In this document: positions 29,231-36,114 of the stretch, piece by piece
How the letters are laid out: the number at the start of each line of letters is the position of its first letter
Numbering within the stretch: the stretch's first letter is position 1
NCBI RefSeq assembly: GCF_900187455.1
Contig: NZ_FYDX01000007.1
Span: 310,001 to 374,000, forward strand
Source: Pseudomonas sp. Irchel 3E13
GTDB lineage: Bacteria > Pseudomonadota > Gammaproteobacteria > Pseudomonadales > Pseudomonadaceae
DNA length: 64,000 nucleotides
Reading direction: 5' to 3'
Translations under genes and position numbers: made by a program
Notes under the pieces: generated by a model
Seen by the model: only the letters and a program-made list of their open reading frames with translations
What the model was told of the DNA's origin: nothing
Databases searched by the model: none

Positions 29231-29256
29231 CTCATCGCTGGCTTGCCAGCGATGAG
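29231..29256. repeat. REP-type perfect hairpin
   Basis: CTCATCGCTGGC and its exact complement pair around TT, between two converging genes. It shares its core with the hairpin at 3665-3684 and may double as a terminator. Confidence 0.75.
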
Positions 29257-29258
29257 GC

Positions 29259-29753
29259 CTACCGGCCTAGCGCCCTGGCCGCCTCATCCAGCTCCAGCTC
29301 ACTGAACACCAGCACCCCTTCACGCCGCAGCAAGGCACTGGTCACGCCTTCGCCACTAATCTTGCTGCCGCTGAACGTCCCGTCATAGACCAGCCGGTTA
29401 CCACAAGACGGGCTCCCGGACTTGAGCACCGCCACCCGAATCCCGTGGCGCCGCACCAGCTCCAGCGCCAGCCGGGCCCCCGCCAGAAACGCCGCGCTGA
29501 CATCCTCGCCGACAATGGTCACCACCTGCGCATCTCCGTCCAGCACCGCCCCGCCCTGCCCACCGGGAATTTCCGCGGGCGGACGCGGCGTTGGCAGCCC
29601 GCCGGCCACTTCCGGGCACAGCGGCACCACGCGACCTTCGCGCTGCCAGGCTTGCAACACATCGGGATGACCACTGGCGCGGCCGTCGTAGCGCACCGGC
29701 TGGCCGAGCAGGCAGGCGCTCACCAGCACCTTCGGCAATTCAGAACGGATCAT
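29259..29753 (-). CDS. DUF523 family protein
   Basis: A 164-residue cytoplasmic protein of DUF523. Conserved cysteines are visible in VSACLLGQPVRYDG, VVPLCPEVAGGLPTPRPPAE and KSGSPSCGNR. Three conserved Cys-containing loops suggest a metal or Fe-S site, but this is inference. I chose the ATG at 29753, which overlaps the 3' end of the oxygenase gene by 14 nt, so the two are translationally coupled. Function is unknown. Confidence 0.82.
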   Translation of the reverse strand: MIRSELPKVLVSACLLGQPVRYDGRASGHPDVLQAWQREGRVVPLCPEVAGGLPTPRPPAEIPGGQGGAVLDGDAQVVTIVGEDVSAAFLAGARLALELVRRHGIRVAVLKSGSPSCGNRLVYDGTFSGSKISGEGVTSALLRREGVLVFSELELDEAARALGR

Positions 29754-30363
29754 TGCCACGACGGCGGAACCAACCAGTGACGGACAGGCGCTCGCGGCTG
29801 GCCGGGAGCACTTCATGGGGCAGATCGGCGGACATGAACACGATCAGGCTGCCGCCCACCGGCAACGCGTCCCGCTCCGAGCCGTCCTTGAGGAACATGC
29901 GCAACTGGCCGCCGTCTTCCGGCAACCACTGTTCATTGAGGTAGATGATCGCCGAGACGGTACGGCGGTCGTCATCGCGGAAGCGGTCGAGGTGCTTGCG
30001 GTAGAAGGTGCCCGGCGGGTACATCGCGAAATGGCACTCGAAGTCTTCCAGGCCGAGATAGAAGTCGCGGTTGAGCGCTTCACGCAGGCTGTCCATCAGC
30101 GCCAGATACTGGTCGCACGCCTCCGATTGCCCGGGCTCGAGCCAGAGGATATGGTCGCCGCGAATGCCTTCGCGAACGTCCTGACCCTGACCGCGCCCCA
30201 CCCCCGCCGGCGCCAGCTCGCCTTCGGCCGCACGCTGGCGGCACTCGACCGCCAATGCGCGGGTCAGGGCCTCGGGCAGGAAAATCTCCTGCCGCGACCA
30301 GCCCTGGCCGGCCAGGTCATCGACGATGCTGAGCAATTGCGGGTGTTCGGAGGATGTGTGCAT
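29740..30363 (-). CDS. 2-oxoglutarate/Fe(II) dioxygenase, probable EF-Tu prolyl hydroxylase (PPHD)
   Basis: A 207-residue oxygenase of the PHD/EGLN family. The Fe(II) triad is H124, D126 (in YRKHLDRFRDD) and H183 (LPHEVLP), with R192 (SRERLSVTGW) placed to bind 2-oxoglutarate. Pseudomonas PPHD hydroxylates a proline of elongation factor Tu and is related to human oxygen-sensing hydroxylases. Length and motifs fit that enzyme, and the P. aeruginosa relative lies in a similar gene neighbourhood. The start is ATG 30363; ATG 30372, three codons upstream, is also possible. The DUF523 gene overlaps its 3' end. Confidence 0.85.
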   Translation of the reverse strand: MHTSSEHPQLLSIVDDLAGQGWSRQEIFLPEALTRALAVECRQRAAEGELAPAGVGRGQGQDVREGIRGDHILWLEPGQSEACDQYLALMDSLREALNRDFYLGLEDFECHFAMYPPGTFYRKHLDRFRDDDRRTVSAIIYLNEQWLPEDGGQLRMFLKDGSERDALPVGGSLIVFMSADLPHEVLPASRERLSVTGWFRRRGNDPF

Positions 30364-30486
30364 GGCGCGCATAGTATCGGGCTGCCGGAAAATTCGACAG
30401 GGCCACTTGGTCGCATGGCTGCACAGGCGTCTCGACAAAGCCCCGCAAGGCCACGGACAATAGCGGCCTGCCGACAGGAGTCCTGA

Positions 30487-31236
30487 ATGCGCCGTTTGTT
30501 TTTTCTGCTGTTGATGATCTGCACCACGCCTGTCTGGGCAGACACCCTCGATCAGCTCTACAAAGTTGCCGGCTGGCCTGAACAGCGCGCCCACTTCTCC
30601 GATGCCATCGCCGCCGCCCAGCAGCGCTATCAGAAAAGCCTGCCGCCCGCGGTATTCCAGGCGCTGGTCGACAACAGCAACCAGCGCTTCGAAGCCAAGG
30701 CCGTCGATCGTCGCGCCGAAGCCCAGCTGCGCGCCCATCTGAAAGATCCCGCACCCGCGCTGACCTTCTTCCAGTCGCCGCTGGGCCGCAAGGTCGTGGC
30801 CGCCGAGCTGATGGCCACCCGCCGCGACCAGTTGGCGAAGAACGCCAAGGGCCTGCCGAAAGTCGAGGCCAGTGATACTCGCCTGCTGATCATCGGCCAC
30901 CTGGCCCAGGCGCTGCCGGCCCGCGAGGCCGGTGCCGAGGTCAGCCTGGCGATCGCTGGCGTCGCCGCCGACAGCCTCAGCCAGATGATTCCCGGCCTGT
31001 TTGGCGGCGGCCAGGCCCAGGGCCTGCTCGATGGCCAGCGCCAGCGGTTGATGGAACAGATCGGCGAAGACCTCAACAACACCCTGCTGTATGTCTACCG
31101 CGACCTGTCTGACGCCGAGCTGGAAGAGTTCTCGACCTTCGCCGAGTCCAACGAGGGCCAGGCCTATTACAAGGCCGCCCTGTCCGCCATTCGTGCCGGC
31201 CTGGCCGTGGGCCAGAGTACGTCTGACCTCAAGTAA
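30487..31236 (+). CDS. DUF2059 family secreted protein
   Basis: A 249-residue protein with a signal peptide (MRRLFFLLLMICTTPVWA) and an all-helical mature region that includes the DUF2059 segment (DLSDAELEEFSTFAESNEGQAYYKAA, near the C-terminus). Location is periplasmic. No enzymatic motif was seen and the function is unknown. It is divergent from the oxygenase gene and its stop codon abuts that of the convergent hydrolase gene with no gap. Confidence 0.82.
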   Translation: MRRLFFLLLMICTTPVWADTLDQLYKVAGWPEQRAHFSDAIAAAQQRYQKSLPPAVFQALVDNSNQRFEAKAVDRRAEAQLRAHLKDPAPALTFFQSPLGRKVVAAELMATRRDQLAKNAKGLPKVEASDTRLLIIGHLAQALPAREAGAEVSLAIAGVAADSLSQMIPGLFGGGQAQGLLDGQRQRLMEQIGEDLNNTLLYVYRDLSDAELEEFSTFAESNEGQAYYKAALSAIRAGLAVGQSTSDLK

Positions 31237-32175
31237 TCAGCCCAGCCGCTGGCCGATGAAGTCGAAATAGCGCTGCCGAATCTCCGGCAGCTCATTGGCC
31301 AGATGATGCCGCGCCTGCGGCAACAACAGGATCTGCGGCGCATCGAACTTGCGCTTGAGCACGTCCAGGTTGTACCGCCAGTCCACCGTCATATCGCCCT
31401 CGCCCTGCACGATCAGTAGCCGACGCGAACTCCCCGGCGCCGCCTCGATACGCTTGACCCACGCCAGCAACGCGCCGACCCAGGCGGTGGGCAGCCGCCG
31501 CGGCTGCAGCGGGTCGGCCTGGAGAAACGGCAGGAAGGTCGGGTCATGGGTGTTTTCGCTGAAGCGCCGTTCGATGCCGTTCACGAAAGGACGCAGCATC
31601 CAGTAGCTGAGCCTCGACCACAGCCACGCACGCGGCCGCACCAAAGGCGCGAGCAGGATCACCTGGCCCTGCGCCGGGCTGTCCGCCCCGCGATGCAGCA
31701 GGTGATCGACGACAATGGCGCCGCCCGTGCTCTGCCCGCACAGGTGCCAGGGCTGCGGCAGATTCAACTCGCCGGCCTGTTCGAACAACCGGTCGAGCAC
31801 CTGCTGGTACACCGCGAAATCATCGATGCTGGCCCGCTCTCCGCTGGACAACCCGTGCCCCGGCAGATCGCAGGAAATCACCGCGAAGCGCTGCTCCAGC
31901 GCCCAGTCGATGACATGCCGGTACAGCCCCATGTGATCGTAGAAACCGTGCAGCAACACCAGCGTCGCAACCGGCGCGGCGGGCAGCCAGACCTGGCTCA
32001 CCACCTCGAACCCTGCGCAGTCGAAGCGCCCCAGCCAGCTCTGCACGCCCTCGTGCCCAGGCAGGTCCAGGCCGTAGAAACGCTGATACGCCTGCCCCGC
32101 GCTCGACAGCGGCTGACGGGCCGCCAGCGGTTGCAGGCTGGCACGCAGGGAATCGGCTTGGAACGAGGCGGACAT
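31237..32175 (-). CDS. Alpha/beta hydrolase, lysophospholipase-like
   Basis: A 312-residue serine hydrolase of the PldB/monoacylglycerol-lipase group. The nucleophile elbow is GQSTG within HLCGQSTGGAIVVDH. An oxyanion-loop motif LLHGFYDHMGLYRHVIDW precedes it, and the likely catalytic histidine is near the C-terminus (LLPQARHHLANE). I chose the start at 32175 (MSASFQADSL), giving the family length. No signal peptide is evident. Substrate is unknown. Confidence 0.85.
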   Translation of the reverse strand: MSASFQADSLRASLQPLAARQPLSSAGQAYQRFYGLDLPGHEGVQSWLGRFDCAGFEVVSQVWLPAAPVATLVLLHGFYDHMGLYRHVIDWALEQRFAVISCDLPGHGLSSGERASIDDFAVYQQVLDRLFEQAGELNLPQPWHLCGQSTGGAIVVDHLLHRGADSPAQGQVILLAPLVRPRAWLWSRLSYWMLRPFVNGIERRFSENTHDPTFLPFLQADPLQPRRLPTAWVGALLAWVKRIEAAPGSSRRLLIVQGEGDMTVDWRYNLDVLKRKFDAPQILLLPQARHHLANELPEIRQRYFDFIGQRLG

Positions 32176-32275
32176 GGACGGCTTCCGTTGAGAGTGCAAA
32201 GGATTGATCTGCGATATTCATCTGTCGGCGGGGGCATGGCAAGCTAGCCGCCCTCCATGATTGCCGGTGTGTTCG

Positions 32276-32836
32276 ATGTCTGGGAAAAATTTGCTCGCCG
32301 CCCTGACCCTGCTGCTCTGCGCCGCCGGCCTGTGGTGGGCGTACGACAGCTTCCAGAGTCGCTACCTGCGCCCCTTCGACAACCAGACCGCGCTGTTCGC
32401 CGGCGACCACCTGCGCCTGCCCGCCGAACTGGCCGGCCCCGGCCCGATCCGCCTGGTGCACTTCTGGGACCCGGCCTGCCCGTGCAACGTTGGCAACCAG
32501 CAGCACCTGGCCGAACTGATCGAACACTACGCGCCGCAGGGCGTGTCCTTCCACGTCCTGCAAAAGCCCGGCAGCCGCGGCCAGTTGCCCACCACCCTTG
32601 CCGCCCTCCAGCCGATCGCCAGCCTGCCCGGCGCCGAGCACCTACCGGCCAGTCCCGCCGTGGCGATCTGGGACCAGAACGGCGACCTCGCGTACTTCGG
32701 CCCCTACAGCGAAGGCGCGACCTGCAATGCCAACAACAGCTTTATCGAACCGATCCTGCAGGCGCTGACCCAAGGCCGGCCGGTGAAGGTGACCCAGACC
32801 ATGGCGGTGGGGTGTTATTGCCCGTGGAATGAGTGA
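32276..32836 (+). CDS. DUF6436-type thioredoxin-fold protein
   Basis: A 186-residue protein with an N-terminal membrane anchor (LLAALTLLLCAAGLWWAY) and a thioredoxin-like domain. The active-site position carries CPCN after HFWDPA, that is Cys-Pro-Cys rather than CxxC. More cysteines lie at ATCNANN and VGCYCPW. The start at 32276 is the only ATG near the domain; an in-frame TTG (32261) and GTG (32267) could extend it. It is likely an inner-membrane protein facing the periplasm. Redox function is inferred from the fold. Confidence 0.7.
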   Translation: MSGKNLLAALTLLLCAAGLWWAYDSFQSRYLRPFDNQTALFAGDHLRLPAELAGPGPIRLVHFWDPACPCNVGNQQHLAELIEHYAPQGVSFHVLQKPGSRGQLPTTLAALQPIASLPGAEHLPASPAVAIWDQNGDLAYFGPYSEGATCNANNSFIEPILQALTQGRPVKVTQTMAVGCYCPWNE

Positions 32837-32935
32837 ACAGGGCTGAAATACCCGGCATCACGTCGATAACTATCTACATCTTGCAGGAGGGCAACGCTCC
32901 GTAGGTTTCGCACATACACGCAAAGGAGCGCCTGT

Positions 32936-35140
32936 ATGTCGAGACAAACTATCGTTTTGCCCGCACAAACTGTTCACAGCACCCGAATTCCGTGGCGGCT
33001 GGAACACAACCTCATCCCCCGCTACCACGTTTTTCCCCGCCATTTCGCACCCCAACGCTTCAACCCCGCCGACTACGTCACGACCGTCCTTGAACCTGGC
33101 AAGTTGGTTATCGAACTGGCCAAGGAGTTCCAGGACGACAAACGAAGCGTCGAGCAACAACACGCCGACAATGAAAAGCAGCTAAACACCCGCCTGACTG
33201 AGGAGTTGAAGGCACGCACCGCACCGCCGAGCACCAGTGGCCCGTTTCAGTCGTACGACCATAAAACCGCCACCATCAACAGCTTGCTGGAGGAAAAGCG
33301 CGCAGCACTGCCCCCGATCTGGGAAAGCGCCCGGGCGTTCTACGGCGAAGATCCCGTCAACAAAACCACCGTCGATTTTCTTCGCATTGCCACGCGCGAA
33401 GGCGGCGTCCCTGATCCGAAACAAACCTGGCTCGTCTCCTACAAAGCCGCGTTTGAAGCACGCCTGCTGACCAGATCCATCGATGTGCTGACCGCCCGGG
33501 CCAACAAGCTCGCGGTGGAACGGGTCAAGGCGCAGACCCGTCTTCACCAAAGCGCCGACCAACGTCTCACCGAACAGGCGCAGGCGGTCGAACTGGCGCA
33601 AGTCAGGCTGGACGAGGCGAGGTTTCAGCACCTTGTCGATCTGCGCGAGATGGAGGAGCGCCTTGAACACTTCTCGCGCCATCAGCAAGACAACGTCACC
33701 CAGGAAACCGCCGCCCTTCATGCCAGAGACCTCGCCGAAGAAATCACCGCGCTGCTCATGGCCAGAAACGCAGCGTACGCGTCCCGCGCCGAGGCCAATA
33801 TCCAGGCTCAAAAGCTCGATGTAGAACGCGGCTTCCTGCACAACCGCCTCACATCGGGCAATACGGAGTCGGCCTCAGAACAGAACCGCGTAGATCGGGA
33901 GGCCCTGCTGCAGACGGTGGTGCACACCCTTGATGCGCATCAGGAAAGCTGGCCCGCAGAGCTGCAGCGGATGGCCACCTACGAGGAGCAAATAGAGCGC
34001 GCCCTCGCCGATGCCCGCAGCGAACTGGTGCGCCTGGCGGCGCTTGAAGGCATCGAGACTCCCCAACGCCCGGCCACCTATAGCTTGACCGTCGCCAGCA
34101 TGGGCCTGCCCCAGGTCATGACGCCGAACGCCTCTTCAATGGCGGTGTTCGAGTCGGTACGTCCAGCGATGGGCAAGGCGCTGCTTTCTGTCGGCAGCCG
34201 TGTCGGCGGCTTGCCTCGCGTGGGCCTCTATTTCGCGGCGCTGGTGGTGTTCTCCATGAAGCTGGAGGAAGGCGGGCGTCACGGGCTCAGCGTACCGCTC
34301 ACCAGCATGAAGCTGGATTTCGATACCCAGCAGTTGCTGGAAAGCATCGGCGAGCACTTTGCACTACCGATGCGGCTGATTTCCGGACTGGTCGGTGACG
34401 ACTCCACAATCCGCATTATCCCCACCGGCAACGATCAGGCGTCCGCCGACGTACCGGTGCGAGCCGCGACCTGGGATGCCGAAAAGGGTGCCTACACCTT
34501 CATTACCGACGGCCCCGGTCCGATCACGATTCTGTGGACACCTGGAGCGCCTCCTACGGACAGCTCCACCAGCCTGCCGGCGGGGCAACGCCCGGCGTCG
34601 CTCTATCCCGGCCAGATCGGGCTCAAGAACCAGCCCCAGCTCCTGCCTTTTCCTGCAGGGGATGACATCCATTTCGACGACTACATCATCACCTTCCCGG
34701 CGGACTCGGGGCTTGAGCCTGTTTATGTCATGTTCAAGAACCCGCGGGATTATGCGGGGGTCGGCGCTGGAAACGGGAGGACGATTCCTGGCTGGCGAGA
34801 TGCAATGACCAGTCCAGAGGGAGCACCGATTCCGGCGCAGATTGCGGATCAGTTACGGGGCAAGCAGTTCAGCAGATGGGGCAAGATGCGTGAGGCAATC
34901 TGGAAAGCAGCGGCTGCCGATCCAGAGTTGAGCAAGAGCTTTATGCAAGCGAGCCTGGACGAGATGCGTAAAGGAAAAGCGCCTGTGACTCCGAAATCGG
35001 AGCAAAGGGGAAAAAGACGGAGTTTTGAATTACACCACATCCATCCAATCGCAAAAGGCGGAGCTGTTTATGATCTGGACAATTTGGTCATCCTGACGCC
35101 GAAATCCCATGTCGAAGCTCACCAAAAGGAGAAGAACTAA
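32936..35140 (+). CDS. S-type pyocin-like bacteriocin with HNH DNase domain
   Basis: A 734-residue colicin/S-pyocin-like toxin that kills related bacteria by DNA cleavage. The N-terminal third (about 1-170) is not recognisable and may bind the receptor. Residues ~180-360 are a long coiled-coil. A pyocin S-type translocation domain follows (about 400-610, ending near VYVMFKNPRDYAGVG). The C-terminal nuclease ends with an HNH motif: H700, H701, N716, H725 and H729, with the same spacing as colicin E9 (H102/H103...N118...H127...H131). RBS AAAGGAG precedes the ATG. The immunity gene overlaps its stop codon by 1 nt. Lower GC than the neighbours suggests horizontal origin. Confidence 0.92.
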   Translation: MSRQTIVLPAQTVHSTRIPWRLEHNLIPRYHVFPRHFAPQRFNPADYVTTVLEPGKLVIELAKEFQDDKRSVEQQHADNEKQLNTRLTEELKARTAPPSTSGPFQSYDHKTATINSLLEEKRAALPPIWESARAFYGEDPVNKTTVDFLRIATREGGVPDPKQTWLVSYKAAFEARLLTRSIDVLTARANKLAVERVKAQTRLHQSADQRLTEQAQAVELAQVRLDEARFQHLVDLREMEERLEHFSRHQQDNVTQETAALHARDLAEEITALLMARNAAYASRAEANIQAQKLDVERGFLHNRLTSGNTESASEQNRVDREALLQTVVHTLDAHQESWPAELQRMATYEEQIERALADARSELVRLAALEGIETPQRPATYSLTVASMGLPQVMTPNASSMAVFESVRPAMGKALLSVGSRVGGLPRVGLYFAALVVFSMKLEEGGRHGLSVPLTSMKLDFDTQQLLESIGEHFALPMRLISGLVGDDSTIRIIPTGNDQASADVPVRAATWDAEKGAYTFITDGPGPITILWTPGAPPTDSSTSLPAGQRPASLYPGQIGLKNQPQLLPFPAGDDIHFDDYIITFPADSGLEPVYVMFKNPRDYAGVGAGNGRTIPGWRDAMTSPEGAPIPAQIADQLRGKQFSRWGKMREAIWKAAAADPELSKSFMQASLDEMRKGKAPVTPKSEQRGKRRSFELHHIHPIAKGGAVYDLDNLVILTPKSHVEAHQKEKN

Positions 35141-35415
35141 TGGATCTAAAGCCACGTATCGAGGACTACACGGAAGCCGAATTTCTGGCATTCGTGACGT
35201 TATTTTTCCGAAATGATTCACCGCTGGAAGGCAACGCATACGGGGCCTGGAAAGGTCGACTTCTGGACCACTTCGAAGCAATTACGGAGCATCCCAGTGG
35301 CTCCGATGTCGTCTACTACCCGCCAGAAGGCTCCGAGGACAGCCCCGAAGGCGTCGTCAAAAGCGTAAAAGAATGGCGCGCGGCCAACAACAAACCCGGC
35401 TTCAAACCCGCCTGA
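35140..35415 (+). CDS. DNase bacteriocin immunity protein (Im2/Im9-like)
   Basis: A 91-residue cognate immunity protein that binds and blocks the nuclease of the upstream toxin. It has the four-helix Im family layout with DYTEAEFLAFV in helix 1, and the conserved specificity/energy motif HPSGSDVVYYPPEG (matching the helix III YY pair of Im9), followed by KSVKEWRAANNKPGFK. Its ATG overlaps the toxin stop codon (TAATG), giving coupled translation that protects the producer. A strong hairpin follows. Confidence 0.95.
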   Translation: MDLKPRIEDYTEAEFLAFVTLFFRNDSPLEGNAYGAWKGRLLDHFEAITEHPSGSDVVYYPPEGSEDSPEGVVKSVKEWRAANNKPGFKPA

Positions 35416-35418
35416 CCC

Positions 35419-35451
35419 AACGCCGCTATCGCCCCATGCGATAGCGGCGTT
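35419..35451. terminator. Bidirectional terminator after the immunity gene
   Basis: AACGCCGCTATCG and CGATAGCGGCGTT form a 13-bp stem around CCCCATG, between the immunity gene and the convergent acetyltransferase. Confidence 0.8.
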
Positions 35452-35457
35452 TCCCGC

Positions 35458-36006
35458 TTAGCGCACCCGCGCCGGATTCCCCACCACCGTCGCGCCCGCC
35501 GGCACATCGCGGGTCACCACGCTGCCGGCGCCAATGACGGCGTTATCGCCAACGGTCACCCCTGGCAGGATGATTGCCCCGCCGCCGATCCACACGTTGC
35601 GGCCGATCTTCACCGGCTTGCCGCTTTCCAGGCCGCTGCGGCGCAGTTCCGGGTCGCGGGGATGGTCGGCGGTATAGATCTGCACCGCCGGGCCGATCTG
35701 GCAGTCGTCGCCGATGCTGACCGGGCAAACGTCGAGAATTACGCAGTTGAAGTTCATGAAGACCCGCGCGCCCAGGTCGATGTTGTAGCCGTAGTCGCAA
35801 TAGAACGGTGGGCGGATCACCGCGTCCGCGCCGACCCTGGCGAAGTGCGCGGCCAGCAGTTCATGGCGCTGTTCGTTGAGCAGGTCGGCGGAGTTGTTGT
35901 AGCCCTGCATCCAGTGTTTGTTGGCAATCTGCTCGGCCTGTAATTCCGGGCAGGAGGCCCGATAGAGCTGGCCTGTGAGCATTTTCTGTTTTTCGCTGAG
36001 ATCCAT
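35458..36006 (-). CDS. Maltose/galactoside-type O-acetyltransferase
   Basis: A 182-residue left-handed beta-helix acetyltransferase that uses acetyl-CoA to acetylate sugar hydroxyls (Maa/LacA/NodL family). Hexapeptide repeats run from about residue 70 to the end (DLGARVFMNFNCVILDV, IGRNVWIGGGAIILPGVTVGDNAVIGAGSVVTRDVPAG). The active-site histidine is in YTADHPRDPELR. The N-terminal MDLSEKQKMLTGQLYRASCPEL is the Mac domain typical of the Maa branch. The longer open frame upstream lies antisense to the acylase gene and is not used. Natural substrate unknown. Confidence 0.88.
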   Translation of the reverse strand: MDLSEKQKMLTGQLYRASCPELQAEQIANKHWMQGYNNSADLLNEQRHELLAAHFARVGADAVIRPPFYCDYGYNIDLGARVFMNFNCVILDVCPVSIGDDCQIGPAVQIYTADHPRDPELRRSGLESGKPVKIGRNVWIGGGAIILPGVTVGDNAVIGAGSVVTRDVPAGATVVGNPARVR

Positions 36007-36114
36007 TGCCGCAACTCCTGGCTGATGGGTTAGGTTGCAAAAGTCTATCCTCTGTCCGAAAGATGACCGACTCACTGGAAGAAAGATCCTCCGGACCCGT
36101 TGCAAGGAGCTTCG

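Noticed and set aside
32931..32950. LexA box at the bacteriocin start
   Set aside because: CTG-N10-CAA fails the last base of the consensus and overlaps the start codon; too weak to list as a site.
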